Notes: generated by a model not told the origin, from the sequence alone. A DNA stretch of 64,000 nucleotides from Trichosphaerium sp. ATCC 40318 (GCA_038496445.1 JALMLS010000288.1:101530-165529); one strand, 5' to 3'. Numbered from the stretch's first letter, positions 1-11,032 are shown. Numbers and translations are program-made.

Positions 1-319
1 ATAGTCAGGGCGAACTTCTTAGGTCGGAAAAAAGAAACCCCAACTCACATTCATCTTCGCTCTCCTTTTTTTTTCAACACTTGTGCAACATAAACTCGCT
101 CTGCTGTTCACTTGTAGAAAAAGAACTTGTACATAACAATCAGTGCCACTGTTGCGACTAAGTTGAAGAATAGCAATTTTATTTATAGTGTTATCTTCTA
201 CAGCGATACGTATAAACTCTTGACATTGTTGTGTAAACGTCAGAAAAGCGAAGTTTCCTTGTTGAGAATAGAATTAAACACAGTCTCGTTTTCAAAGGAG
301 ATTATAACTCTGGATAATT
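1..319. other. no gene seen
   Basis: No supported gene. A 64-codon open frame on the plus strand starts at a TTG and has no recognisable motif. The remains of a minus-strand gene lie immediately to the right. Confidence 0.4.
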
Positions 320-1290
320 AAAACAATGTGATGTTAATAGGCACTGGTTCGTTAGAGAATATGATGTTTAGATTGTCGAATGTAGCATTGACAGGAAGTG
401 TCTCAACAATTGACGTGATGACTAATCTAAATACCACAGGTGCTATCGTACTTCAAGATGGCTGTAAAGCTGGTTCCACTGGATGAGGTGTGCGTGAGAA
501 AACGCCACTTGATTCATCATAAAAGATAATATTGGACGTATTATCTGCAAACAACAAAGTAACCTGCTGAAGATACCGAGTTATTAGACGCCCTCTTCGA
601 ACGGTTATGCTTCTGAAACACGTACTGTAACTACACTCTGAGTTGTCCTATAAAGCACTCAATTCAGTTATATTAGAACTACCTGGGGTATTCTGCGTAT
701 ATGTTATCAAGAAAAACGTTCTAGAAACAATGTTAAAAGTCATCAAAAGGTTTCGATCTTGTACTTTGTAGGCACGGATTGTCAGTTTTGGTCCTTGTTC
801 TGCAGAAACGACTAATACATGTTCATCTATTGCTGTTCCTAGTGCAAGAACATAAGATACATGAGGGGTTTAAGTACTAAAAGCGTTTTGTATCCCTAAA
901 AAAAAAGGCTACTATGGCACAGTTTTGTGATTCCTTAAACGCATCTACACCGGTGTAGATTTGTACTTTAATCTAACAATTTTTGTTATGGTACTATCAG
1001 TATCCCCACGTTACACGAGGCATCGCTCAGCTAAGAGTCTGTTTTTACAGAACCAAGTGATACAAGAGAGGTCGGAATGTTAAGTTTTCGTTTTTCAGCT
1101 AACCCAAAGTATCGAAATATCCTATTAGTGCATCTTTGTGGGTTAAGATGAAAACGTCACGTGCTTGCTACTAATCAGGAGTTACCTTGAATTCTTCAGG
1201 GTTGAAAATAGGTGCTACACTATGAGCATAAGGTACTACACATTGAGAGCGGCAGGTACAACTCCTGTGCAAGCCCTTTGTTAGCAACGA
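320..1290 (-). pseudogene. decayed secreted or adhesin-like gene, family unknown
   Basis: Read on the minus strand, this stretch holds a series of protein-like segments in shifting frames, separated by stops. From 5' to 3' they include a Cys-rich piece ending in a plausible GTAACT donor near 1185, a piece with an intron-like gap that contains CACGTG, a long open piece around 650-870 (with VLALGTAIDEHV) and a final beta-strand-like piece ending near 325 (with NATFDNLNIIFSNEP). Residue content and alternating hydrophobic positions look like a large extracellular beta-sandwich protein. At least four frame breaks are present, so it cannot be translated as one product. I do not recognise the family. 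Similar debris occurs at 10.7-11.0 and 19.7-20.4 kb. Confidence 0.4.
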
Positions 1291-1454
1291 TGTATGTGCT
1301 TACCTTAAATTGGGTCATTCAGTACAATACAGTCTGTCTAAATGTGATCATATTTAGTGTAGAACTTTGACTTAATTAAGCTTTGTTACTTAGTTTCAAA
1401 AAAGCGATACTCTAAGCCAGCAACCAGCTCTCTAATTTTTGATACGCCTGTTGA

Positions 1455-2147
1455 ATGGAACAAAACAGATCGATGGCGGATGTGTATAGCTGTTTTAACG
1501 TTTTACATCTTCCTATGGAGATACAACTTGATATTATGGATCTAGACTTGGAAATATTCACAAAGTGGCCACTGTTATGCAAACGTTCAGCATTTACAAC
1601 AAGATTTGATAGTGAGTTAAATAAACACGGTAAATGGAAGACAAAAAGAAGAAAGTACAACAGATTCTTTATTTCTCATTGGGAACATGGTAGACTTCAT
1701 GGAGGGTACATAACGTACATAAATGGGCAATTGGATGAACTAACCACTTTTGTACATGGTAACCAAGAAGGAGAGAACAAGAGATGGTATGATAATGGTC
1801 AATTGAAGCAGCTGTGCTACTATCTTAATAATAAGCGGGAAGGAGTCTACAAAGATTGGTATGCCAATGGTCAGCTGAGGTCACAGTGGACTTATATCAA
1901 TGGCAAACGGGAAGGAGATTGCAAAGGGTGGCATTGTAATGGAAAGTTGCGAACATTGTGCTACTACAATGATGATTCACTTGAAGGAGAGCACAAGAAG
2001 TGGTATGATAATGGACAATTATATGAATTGTACTGTTATGTAGATGGCATAAGGCATGGGCAGTTCATATCATGGTACCGTGATGGTCTTCCACGTGAAA
2101 AGGGTATTAATAAAAATGGGGAAGAAATATCCGTTACCTTTCTTTAA
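1455..2147 (+). CDS. F-box / MORN-repeat protein
   Basis: A 230-residue intronless reading frame. Residues about 14-50 resemble an F-box (LHLPMEIQLDIMDLD followed by a KWPLLCKRSAF segment). Residues about 70-225 are five to six MORN-type repeats of about 22-24 residues with the pattern GExxxWYxNGQLxxxxxYxNGxxEG. MORN repeats are protein- or lipid-binding beta-hairpins, and F-box proteins recruit substrates to SCF ubiquitin ligases, so a substrate-adaptor role is inferred. A close paralogue of equal length lies at 41738-42430 on the other strand, and MORN relics lie at 45.1 and 46.8-47.4 kb. The start at MEQNRS is the first ATG; MADVYS seven codons later is an alternative. Confidence 0.85.
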   Translation: MEQNRSMADVYSCFNVLHLPMEIQLDIMDLDLEIFTKWPLLCKRSAFTTRFDSELNKHGKWKTKRRKYNRFFISHWEHGRLHGGYITYINGQLDELTTFVHGNQEGENKRWYDNGQLKQLCYYLNNKREGVYKDWYANGQLRSQWTYINGKREGDCKGWHCNGKLRTLCYYNDDSLEGEHKKWYDNGQLYELYCYVDGIRHGQFISWYRDGLPREKGINKNGEEISVTFL

Positions 2148-3595
2148 TGTACTGAGCACGTGTATTAATTGTCCAATAAAGCAGCAATTTCAATACCAAA
2201 CAAATTGCATTGTTCAAAGCTACTACTATTAATCCGACAAATACAACAAGAGCAGATTAGAAGAGAGCCCGTCTCTAGGCATGACTAAGAACTTTGTTGC
2301 AAAGTTACACGAAACACATAAAACAAAGATAACTTTCAGTAACCCCATGGACGTTTACTACAGCCTCTATTCTTTGGTATGGCCTATTTTGTGTTGCATA
2401 TTATAAACTAGCGTATTATCACACTAGCTGTCTGAGTGCGGTGGAACCTTATACGACATTTGCCAACAAATTGTAGCTTAAGCTGCCAGCCTTCGACTCC
2501 TTAGTCTCTATGTCTGTGGTTTGTACAATTTTCTGTCACTATTGCCCTAGTACCCAGCCAATTCTTTTTGCATCAGAGCAAAGGTGCAAAATGGTCAGTA
2601 GCACCAGTGTAGTGCAAATAGCTAACAAAACTACAACTTATATACATTTCAACAGGAAAAAAGACGTATTCTTTAAGTAGCACGTTTTGATTAATCAAAA
2701 CAATGCTGATATGGTTTCCGCATGTGTATATAGCTATCACAGCGTTTGTGAGAGTTTCGAAATGTGCATTATCCATATTGGAGTAATGAAACTAGATTTT
2801 TCAGTGAAGTGAAGCGACATATACTGAAAACAGAAGTTATCATTTAGTAGCACGTTTTTTGAAACAAAACATCGCCGATAAGGTTTCCACATGTGTAAAT
2901 AGCTACCACAAGCCTTTGGGAGAGTTTTGAAATGTGCATTATCCATATTTGAGTAATTACAATAGAAATTTCAGTGAAGTACAGTCTGTATCCCACAATT
3001 TATTTCTGAGAGTGTTTTATGGGTATAAAAAGAAACGAAAATGTTTAGGTAATTGTAGTAGTTGCAGTGTGTGCACCACGCGTGGGGCTTCCTAGCCATT
3101 TGGTCGAAAATATTTAAGGGAGTCCTCCGTCTAGCTTAGTGGGTGTATGCATTGCGAGGTGGAATTGACAAAGTTCCATCTTAATCCGACGTAGTGTGAA
3201 AGCTTGAATCGTTACATTAGCCAGCATGTCCTCGTAAGTAGCACGTAATTAACTTAGGAACTCGGTCTGGGCCAAGAAAATTATAAGGTCCGATACAGAG
3301 GTGAGTTCTGCCGTTAGGGAAAAGCTCTATATAAACTTTGAATAGGCGTTGTAAGGCAGCCTACGATCGTTCTTTTTGTTGTTGCTCTAAATTATGTTGT
3401 ACCTGATTTTATAAGGTTTGTTTCAACTGAGTAAGTCATTGAACGCTGTTAAAAAATGCTATAGCATATGAACACTTATAAAGTGTTTAATTACTGCTAC
3501 AAAAACTAGCAGAACTTACAAGATGTGTCAGTTTTGTTAGTTCTTACACTTTGATACTTCTGCCAAACCTGTTGCAAACTTGAATGATACGGACA
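2148..3595. other. intergenic, no gene seen
   Basis: No supported coding sequence. Two short minus-strand frames (2573-2776 and 2737-2946) are the two units of a tandem repeat and not genes. A TAGCTTAGTGGG string near 3134 resembles a tRNA A-box, but no acceptor stem or B-box follows. Confidence 0.4.
2610..2985. repeat. two-unit ~170-bp tandem repeat
   Basis: Two imperfect direct copies with a 170-bp offset: GTAGCACGTTTT at 2678 and 2848, GAAATGTGCATTATCCATATT at about 2759 and 2929. Similarity is roughly 80% by eye. A related phrase (GTTTCCACAAGTGTAGATAGCT) lies near 9025 inside the retroposed insert, so this sequence is also dispersed. Confidence 0.7.
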
Positions 3596-4030
3596 ATAGT
3601 GTTAAAAGATTCTTTATTTTGTCCTTCAAACCCCAAGCTCAAATTTTGGAGATGCCGATTACTCTTTGCAATTTGATATTTAAATTGGAAACAATAAACC
3701 TACATTGCTTGCAACAGAGTGTTGCATTTATGAAGTTCGCTAGCTACAATACCTACAAATACTGATCCTCCCAAAACAAAGCCGCCAATAGTAGAACTAC
3801 AATAGTTCTTCAACCAGGTACACCTAATGCTCTCATCTCAAGAGTCAGCGGGATCTCAAAGAAGCGGATTTGAGATACAAGACATTGCGAGTGGCTCTTC
3901 TTAAATGTACGACCCTGGTTCGTTTTTTAAATCTTTCTTTAGCTTGGTTAGATGCTTATTTAGTACAATAGCTTGTCAAGTCCTAAAAGAGGCCTTTGGA
4001 GTATAGTACTGTGTGAGATGAGATAAAATG
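3596..4030 (+). repeat. dispersed ~0.4-kb repeat X, copy 1
   Basis: This stretch is repeated with small indels at 5105-5485 (same strand) and, inverted and interrupted, at 8402-9590. Shared landmarks include TTGCTTGCAACAGAGTGTTG, GATCCTCCCAAAACAA and the hairpin ATCTCAAA-(8 nt)-TTTGAGAT. It has no sustained open frame common to the copies and no TG...CA ends. Confidence 0.75.
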
Positions 4031-4246
4031 GTGGGTACTATGTTCTCTGTAGATTACTTTCAGAATAGTCCTCAACTTCCCTCTAAAACAAAACAGTTGA
4101 GGTATTTACAAGGAGCGTACGCTCTCAAAATCAGTGATATTAGAAAAGTAGACTTTACAGACTTTAGGACAGTCAATAGAATTGACTTTAGCTTTTGTCA
4201 CTTACTGACTGATGACCATCTTAAACAACTTTCTGGAGTTTTTTAA
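4028..4246 (+). pseudogene. truncated F-box/LRR fragment
   Basis: Seventy-two codons match the middle of the F-box/LRR protein at 7483-8166: RYLQGAYALK, DIRKVDFTDFRTVN, DFSFCHLLTDDHLKQLSGV. The F-box and all later repeats are missing, and the frame ends in a stop just where the next LRR would start. It lies between repeat X copy 1 and the broken PH gene, so it is a relic of local duplication. Confidence 0.8.
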
Positions 4247-4436
4247 AATCTGGTGTTTGTTGTTTGTAGGAGCCAATGGACGATAGGGATCTAACGGGTT
4301 AAACCGCATGTAGCTTAAAGTGCATAATTTACTACACAAGACGACATAGTTCTGTTGCCAAAATGATGTGTTCCACCCACTCCTTTCTCTACAAAGAACA
4401 AGTGTTAGCTTCAATGTGACACTCACTTGTCATTGA

Positions 4437-5050
4437 TTAATGTAATGAAAGTCTTGTCATTGAGGAAAAAAAAAAGAATAATGTAAGAAAAAAATCACGT
4501 GCTGCATGCTCAGTCGAAACGAAGAAGAACGTCACTCTGTCACCGTCTTCCTGTTTTTGTGTAAATGACCATACATACTGGTTATCAGAACTCATCTTAT
4601 CCTCAATCTGTACATTTGTAATATCCATCATTGAGAATGTATTTATTGCCCTCTCATGGTTTATATTCTAGAAAAACAAACTCTTAGTCAAACATTCATA
4701 TTAGACCCACAAAAAATGCACCTTGTAATAGGACAACGTTTCAATTCCCAAATCAAAATAACGTGTCTTCCACCGTTTAACCACGTTACCTCGTTTTACA
4801 ATATACCCTTTCATTGGTACAAGCTTGTAGCGCTAGAAACACTCCGGTTAATACATGAGTTGTGCCAAATAAGCGTAGTAAGTACTATCAACTACTTAAT
4901 TCGTGCCTTGTACAGTGAGCTCTTATTTGTGACATCGTAATAGACTGTATTTAACGTCCTCACTATTTTCATCATTTTAATTGTCTTAACGTTATCTACA
5001 ATAAGATATACAAGCTCTGGCGGCAACTGAAGAGCATCCTTACACGACAT
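4437..5050 (-). pseudogene. broken F-box-like / PH-domain gene, copy 1
   Basis: Minus strand. An ATG at 5050 opens a short frame with an F-box-like start (LQLPPELVYLIVDN) that stops after about 50 codons. Downstream come the two halves of a PH-like domain; the second half has DITNVQIEDKMSS and VWSFTQ...FFFVSTEHAARDFF. The halves are not in one frame. The block (about 4250-5100) is an inverted copy of 9590-10375. PH domains bind phosphoinositides, so the ancestor was probably a membrane-associated adaptor. Confidence 0.6.
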
Positions 5051-5104
5051 GGTAACTACAATAATAGAAACCATACGAGTCAATAATATTCAGCAACAAG
5101 TAGT

Positions 5105-5485
5105 GTTAAAAAGATTCTGTGTCCTTCAAACCACCAAGCTAAAACCTACATTGCTTGCAACAGAGTGTTGTGTTTATGGATTTTGCTACCTGCAACACCT
5201 ACAAATACTGGACCTGATCCTCCCAAAACAACAAGGCCACCAACAGTAGAACTTACAATAGCTTCTCAACTAGATACACCGAATGCTCTCACCTCACGAG
5301 TCAGCGGGATCTCAAAAGAAGCGGATTTGAGATACAAGACATTGCTAGTGGCTCTTCTTACACGTATGACCCTTGTTCGTTTGTAAATCTATCTTTAGCT
5401 TGGTTAGATGCTTATTTAGTACAATAGCTTTTGTTCCTTGAGAGGCCTTGGAGTATGGTGCTGTGCAAATGAAATAATATGTTGA
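5105..5485 (+). repeat. dispersed repeat X, copy 2
   Basis: Direct copy of 3596-4030. Together the two copies flank the LRR and PH relics at 4.0-5.1 kb. This copy has the uninterrupted sequence across the point where the inverted copy at 8.5-9.5 kb carries an insert (GATCCTCCCAAAAC near 5215), so it serves as an empty site. Confidence 0.75.
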
Positions 5486-6048
5486 CTACATATTTTGTAG
5501 GTTCTTATCACTGTGATAGTACGAGCAACTGAAATTGAGGTTTTGCAAACACTTTTTTGTTTAGTCAAAGTTGTAACGACATTTTATATATCCGCCTTGG
5601 CTGTTAAAAAGGATAGTGCAGTCAGCCATCTACAAGATTTTTGTAGTAGCCTCACTGGGTCGGAAATAACAAGACGGCACTTGCTGGAGGTTTTGCACAA
5701 GCTTTGAAAACCGTAAAGGCGTATTGAATTCAGACACATAAAGATATTCCAGCGTGGAGCAGTATTGTAGACATTTGAAACGATTAGTACAGCCACGTTT
5801 TTTACCGAGTTCTTACCAAAATGGCGTTTATCATAAGATTCACTCTTTTTGAACGTGTCAGTGAATTTTGAGCGTACAGACTAATTCACGTTTGTTGTCT
5901 ACATTGCATACAATTACCGCATCTAGTGGCAACTTCGTAGCATTGTTTAGAGCTTTGAATTCTTTGCTGGTAATTTAGTGATTTTACTTATGTAGTAATT
6001 TTACAAGCAACATTGTGCCTGATATAATAATATGTGCTACCACTTATT
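5486..6048. other. no gene seen
   Basis: Two overlapping 64-70 codon frames on opposite strands lack recognisable motifs and splice signals. No other structure was noted. Confidence 0.35.
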
Positions 6049-7229
6049 TTAACATAACCTCAAGTTACACACACAAAAGCGAGGTTCATATACAAACCTT
6101 ATTACTGGTAAGTATTCTGTATCTGTGTAAACAAAAGCTCCATCAATAGCATCAATTGTAACATTCTGACAACTTGTAACATTAATTATTCTGACACCAG
6201 TTAATGCCCTAACACCATCATCTGTAATATTACACTTTGCAAGGTTAATTGTATGAACACCAACCAACGCTTTGACGCCTTCATCTGTAACTTTTGTCTT
6301 GCAAAGGTTAATTGTATGAACACCAGCTAGTGCTTTAACACCTTTATCTGTAATGTGTATACAGTATGATAAATCAATAGTATGAACACCTGCCAATGCT
6401 GTAATACTCTTATCAGAGACATAGTCACAACGCCTTAAATGGATTTCATGAACGCCAGCCAGCGCTTTAACACCATCACCTCTAATATCATTATAGCTTA
6501 AACTAACAGTATGAGCACCAGCCAATGCTTTAACACCTTTGTTTGTAACATCACAACTGTCCAAATTAATTATATGTACACCTGCTAATGCCTTAGCACC
6601 TTTATCTGTAACATGTTCACACCCTTTCAAAAAAATGGTATGAACTCCTGCCAAAGGTATGATGCCATCATCTGTAATGTGTACACATTCTGTTAAATCA
6701 ATAGAATGTACTCCAGCCAAAGCTTTCACGCCATCATCTGTGATGTGTTTACATTCTGATAAATTGATTGTATGAACACCAGCCAAGGCTTTAATACCTT
6801 CATCTGTGACATGTATACATTCTGATAAATTAATTGTATGAACACCAGCCAATGCTTTCACACCATCATCTGAAATTTGTATACATTCTGATAAATCAAT
6901 AGTATGAACACCTGCCAATGCTCTAACACCATTGTTGGTAATATCCTCAATTCCTGATAAACGAATTGTATGGACACCTGCCAAAGCTTTAAGAACAGCA
7001 TCATTAGCACCCCATAAATTAATAGTATGAACACCAGCTAAGCAGCTAATATTATCATCAGATACAAGTGTATGACAAAGATTGATGGTGTGAACGCCAG
7101 ATAAAGCTCTAATACTGTCATCTATTTTTTCAAGTCCCCACAAATTTATCTCATGAACACCAGCCAGTGCTTTAATACCTTCATCTGTAAGGACTGTGTT
7201 ACAAGATATATCAATTGTATGGACACCCT
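6049..7229 (-). pseudogene. LRR array without start or F-box (3' half of an F-box/LRR gene)
   Basis: Open on the minus strand from just after an in-frame TAG near 7230 to a stop at 6049. It codes about 17 Cys-type leucine-rich repeats of 21-23 residues with the family consensus ALAGVHTIxLxxCxxITDxGVK. The C-terminal cap (GVRIINVTSCQNVTIDAID) matches the cap of the relic at 31.3 kb. There is no credible ATG and no F-box. The F-box half lies just upstream at 7483-8166, and the relic at 31.3 kb joins repeats of both halves, so the two frames are probably one gene split by roughly 250 bp of unrelated sequence. The TTTCGCTAG at 7230 could be a splice acceptor, so a rare long intron cannot be excluded. 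Confidence 0.6.
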
Positions 7230-7482
7230 AGCGAAATACCTTTACGAATAGAATACCGAATCTACGCCAGAACGTAAAAAGTTGGAAATAGTCGAATATA
7301 TTCCGATTCGGTTTTCAGAGAAGAGCGACTGTGAAACTGAAAGTTGTTGGCTTTTTGAATCACCAAGTGCTTTTTGTTCATCCAAACCATCTCATACGTT
7401 TGCACATTCACATTTTGTATGACATAGAGTGGTTTAAAGCCCTATATTGAGTGAGTTTAAGAACTACGTTTTAGCGGTAAAA

Positions 7483-8166
7483 CTAAGTCACAGTAAGCCT
7501 AACCACACTTTTGTTGTTTGAAATTGTGACAGTGGTGACGTTTTTTTTGACAATTGTGTGAATACCAGATAATGCTTTGAGAACATTGTCTGTAATACAT
7601 GGACAAAAACTCAAATCAATTTCATGAACGCCTGATAGTGATTTAATACCTTTTGCTGTAACACGTGTGCAAAAGCTTAAGCCAATCGTGTGAACGCCAA
7701 TTAATGATTTAATACCTCGATCTGTAACCTTTGTTCCATTTAATATGATTTTATGAACTCCAGAAAGTTGTTTAAGATGGTCATCAGTCAGTAAGTGACA
7801 AAAGCTAAAGTCAATACTATTGACTGTCCTAAAGTCTGTAAAGTCTACTTTTCTAATATCACGTGTTTTGAGAGCATACGCTCCTTGTAAATACCTAAAG
7901 TGTTTTTGTTTTAGGGGGAAGTTGAGTACTATTTGAGTTGTCTTGATGAGATGTGGTGATTGTTTGTAAAGTTGTTTCAGTTCTTTTTTCGTTTTAACCA
8001 GAGTAGTTGCCCTTTTGAGTTCATATCCCAAGTACTGTGTTGCTACATTTGATAATATTTTACACGTACATACAACTGAATGCATAGATAACGTTGAAAC
8101 AAATTGTAGAACGATAATTATGATTTCTACAGGAATCTCATCAAAGAATGCGCTGTTTGAGTTCAT
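7483..8166 (-). CDS. F-box/LRR protein, C-terminally truncated
   Basis: A 227-codon frame from ATG at 8166 (the frame is open upstream but has no earlier ATG). Residues 8-45 are an F-box (DEIPVEIIIIVLQFVSTLSMHS). Residues about 100-215 hold four to five LRRs ending at ALSGIHTI, after which the reading becomes low quality (VKKNVTTVTIS) and stops. Family members continue with more repeats and a cap, so this looks like the 5' half of a gene whose 3' half is the array at 6049-7229. Expression as a short adaptor is possible. Confidence 0.65.
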   Translation of the reverse strand: MNSNSAFFDEIPVEIIIIVLQFVSTLSMHSVVCTCKILSNVATQYLGYELKRATTLVKTKKELKQLYKQSPHLIKTTQIVLNFPLKQKHFRYLQGAYALKTRDIRKVDFTDFRTVNSIDFSFCHLLTDDHLKQLSGVHKIILNGTKVTDRGIKSLIGVHTIGLSFCTRVTAKGIKSLSGVHEIDLSFCPCITDNVLKALSGIHTIVKKNVTTVTISNNKSVVRLTVT

Positions 8167-8401
8167 TTTACTTTCTAATACTAATAATAGGAGAGACGAG
8201 TAGCCACGTGTTATTTGTAGTTTTACCAAGTGTTCACTTAACGTTTAAACGATTTTTGAAAAATCACGTTTTTTTTTTTGGTCTTGCCACAAGTGGCGAC
8301 CTTGTGTAAGATCTTTAGAGAGCTTTAATTACTTGGACGTGCATAAGGTCAAATCCTTTCGCACGTCATACTCCCATTCTCGTTTCCTCAATCCCACCTG
8401 C

Positions 8402-9590
8402 CCTGAAACTATTCTCAAATCCGCTTCTTTGAGATCCCGCTGACACTTGAGATGAGAGCATTCGGTGTATCTAGTTGAGGAACTATTGTAAGTTCTACTG
8501 TTGGCGGCCTTGTTGTTTTGGGAGGATCAATCCGAGGCCGGCTTAACTGCCCGGTGAATGCAGCTTCTCTTCAGCATATCTTTTATTTTACACCTTTAGG
8601 TTATCTCTACACTCTCCAGAGCCCTTTACGCCCATGATGGGCCCAAAGCACTCCTGCGCACACAGTTTAATGCTATAGCTCTGTTTGACATGCTAAAGTA
8701 CTTTTAGTCACACCGCTGGCCTTTCTTTTGTATTTCGTTGGTAATCTGATTTAATTCTCTATTCTGCTTTTACACGCTAAAATCAACTACACTAACTCGA
8801 TTTTACCTTTCTCACCGCTTTTTAGCAACAAACTAACTTCCTAAAGGAACACCTCACTATTTCTACGTCTACGGCCATTGAACATGCTTGTAACTCAAAC
8901 ATTATTAGCAGGTAATGAAACTAGATGTCAGTGAAGATAGCAAGGTCAAATTTTTGAAATAATTTTTTTTTTTTTTTTTTTGGTACTTCCTTTTCGTATA
9001 ATCACGTGCGCAATGAATATGTTTCCACAAGTGTAGATAGCTTTGCTATGAGGAACATTTCTTTTTTAGCTGGGACTGGACCATTTCTATATGCACTTGA
9101 GCAATACAGTAATTAAACGGATAGCAACAAATTGTCCATGAAAACGTTAACCTCAGAACTGTAATCAAATTGCTGACCATTAATAGAACATACGCATATG
9201 CCGGACGACAAGGTTGGTTAAAAAAAAAATGGGCAAAAGAAAAGAAATTGGTATGTAAACACTTTTGGAGATTTATTTTTACTTTAGTTTTATTTTCATC
9301 TGTACGATTGGTTCTGTTCCATGACATGATGTCCTCCTGTAACTTTCTGTACACGCATGTCAATCTGTAAGTCGTCTTCCATGTAAACCCCCCTATATGT
9401 AATAAAGTAGGCGCTAGCGCGCTGCCTCTTGTTCTAAAAAAAAAAAAAAGTTTTGGGAGGATCAATCCAGTATTTGTAGGTGTTGCAGGTAGCAAAATCC
9501 ATAAATGCAACACTTTGTTGCAAGCAATGTAGGTTTTAGCTTGGTGGTTTGAAGGACACAGAATCTTTTTAACACTACTAGTTGCTGAAT
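8402..9590 (-). repeat. dispersed repeat X, copy 3, inverted and split by an insertion
   Basis: 8402-8533 and 9450-9590 are the two parts of an inverted copy of repeat X. They join cleanly when the insert at 8534-9449 and one 19-bp duplicate are removed, matching copies at about 3760 and 5210. Confidence 0.75.
8534..9449 (+). mobile_element. retroposed polyadenylated insert with 19-bp target-site duplication
   Basis: The insert is flanked by identical 19-bp direct repeats (gttttgggaggatcaatcc at 8515-8533 and 9450-9468). It ends in 14 A residues (9436-9449) directly before the second repeat, and has AATAAA at 9401-9406, about 30 nt before the A tract. Two other copies of repeat X show the same site without insert. 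This is the signature of target-primed retroposition of a polyadenylated RNA. No reverse transcriptase is present, so it is non-autonomous or a processed retrocopy. A 66-codon plus frame ends at 9370 with a hydrophobic stretch; whether it was coding is unclear. Confidence 0.8.
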
Positions 9591-9627
9591 AATATTGACT
9601 CGTATGGTTTCTATTATTGTAGTTACC

Positions 9628-10203
9628 ATGTCGTGTAAGGATGCTCTTCAGTTGCCGCCAGAGCTCGTATATCTTATTGTAGATAACGTTAAGACAATTA
9701 AACTGATGAAAATAGTGAGGACGTTAAATACAGTCTATTATGATGTCACAAATAAGAGCTCACTGTACAAGGCACGAATTAAGTAGTTGATAGTACTTAC
9801 TACGCTTATTTGGCACAACTCATTTAACAAGAGCGTTTCTAGCGCTACAAGCATGTACCAATGAAAGGGTGTATTGTAAAACGAGGTAACGTGATTAAAC
9901 GATGGAAGACACGTTATTTTGATTTGGGAATTGAAACGTTATCCTATTACAAGGTGCATTTTTTGTGGGTCTAACATGAATGTTTGACTAAGAGTTTGTT
10001 CTTCTAGGATGGCAATGGGTATATTCTCAATGATGGATATTACAAATGTGCAGATTGAGGATAAGATGAGTTCTGAAAACCAGTATGTATGGTCATTTAC
10101 ACAAAAACGGGAAGACGGTGACAGATTGACGTTCTTCTTCGTTTCGACTGAGCATGCAGCACGTGATTTTTTTTCTTACATTATTCTTTTTTTTCCTCAA
10201 TGA
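9628..10203 (+). pseudogene. broken F-box-like / PH-domain gene, copy 2
   Basis: An ATG at 9628 starts an F-box-like frame (LQLPPELVYLIVDNVK) that stops at 9786. From about 9867 a different frame encodes the first half of a PH domain (KGCIVKRGNVIKRWKTRYFDL, LSYYK) ending at a plausible GTGCAT donor. After TTCTTCTAG near 10008 a third frame gives the second PH half (VQIEDKMSSENQYVWSF, FFFVSTEHAARDFF). The junction phase does not fit, so at least two lesions are present. It is an inverted copy of 4437-5050. Confidence 0.6.
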
Positions 10204-10680
10204 CAAGACTTACGTTACATTAATCAATGACAAGTGAGTGTCACATTGAAGCTAACACTTGTTCTTTGTAGAGAAAGGAGTGGGTGGAACACATCATTTT
10301 GGCAACAGAACTATGTCGTCTTATGTAGTAAATTATACACTTTAAAAAAGCTACATGCGGTTTAAGCCCGTGATAATTTAATGTGCATTCAGCTCCAGAA
10401 ACGAAGAGCAAGGTAAATAAAAAATGCAAGGTTGGGGTAGTACAGTCGAAATCACTTTTACATAATAATACACTTTAAACGCTACATGCGAGTTTGAGAA
10501 CACCGCCATAAAGCTTATGACCACTGTACACGGAAAGTCTTTCTTTTGCAAGTGAATTAACATGATGAAGTGTTACCATGGTTTAAAGTACATTTATTAT
10601 GTACCTCTTTGTCACTAGTTTAGTGCCTATAGCTCTAATAGCTCTTTTTTTATTGTAGGCTTTGTATAACGTATGACTCG
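10204..10680. other. no gene seen; short local repeats
   Basis: The phrase ACACTTTAAA(N)GCTACATGCG occurs at about 10336 and 10471, and inverted near 4307-4325. No coding sequence is supported. Confidence 0.4.
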
Positions 10681-11032
10681 AATCCAAGGTCCTGATACTG
10701 TATTACCATTTAACACAACTCTTGCAAAGAAAACCTCCTTCAGATTTGTTATGACAGCCCCACAGTGGGGGGAACAATAGGTATACTATATAACAAAATA
10801 GTACACTTTTGTGTAGTTCACTGTACTATGCAGCAATCACAGTTACTTTCAAGGTATTCAAGCCACATCGTAAGTATCATTTGTCGATGTTTTTAACTCT
10901 TTATCCTCGTACATTGATTACTCATACATTTGATCAACAAGAATCAAAGTTTTTCCCAAGTGGAAGCTATCAAGTAACATTTACGTCACCAGCAGCAATA
11001 CGTACAATTGATACAGGTAGTAGTCATAACTG
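10681..11032 (+). pseudogene. decayed secreted-protein fragment
   Basis: One open segment near 10685-10788 reads GPDTVLPFNTTLAKK...FRFVMTAPQWG before a stop. Another near 10920-11030 reads FDQQESKFFPSGSYQVTF. Between them lie frame changes and a possible intron. The style matches the beta-rich debris at 320-1290 kb-scale left edge and at 19.7-20.4 kb. Family unknown. Confidence 0.35.

Noticed and set aside
3130-3220. tRNA-like A-box (TAGCTTAGTGGG) with a distant GCTTGAATC
   Set aside because: No acceptor stem, no anticodon arm and wrong A-to-B box spacing.
3596-5485. Direct repeats X as long terminal repeats of a retroelement
   Set aside because: No TG...CA ends, primer-binding site, or gag/pol between them; the interior is LRR and PH debris.
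9046-9513. 155-codon minus-strand frame
   Set aside because: It spans the poly(A)/poly(T) junction and the target duplication of the retroposed insert, so it is chance.
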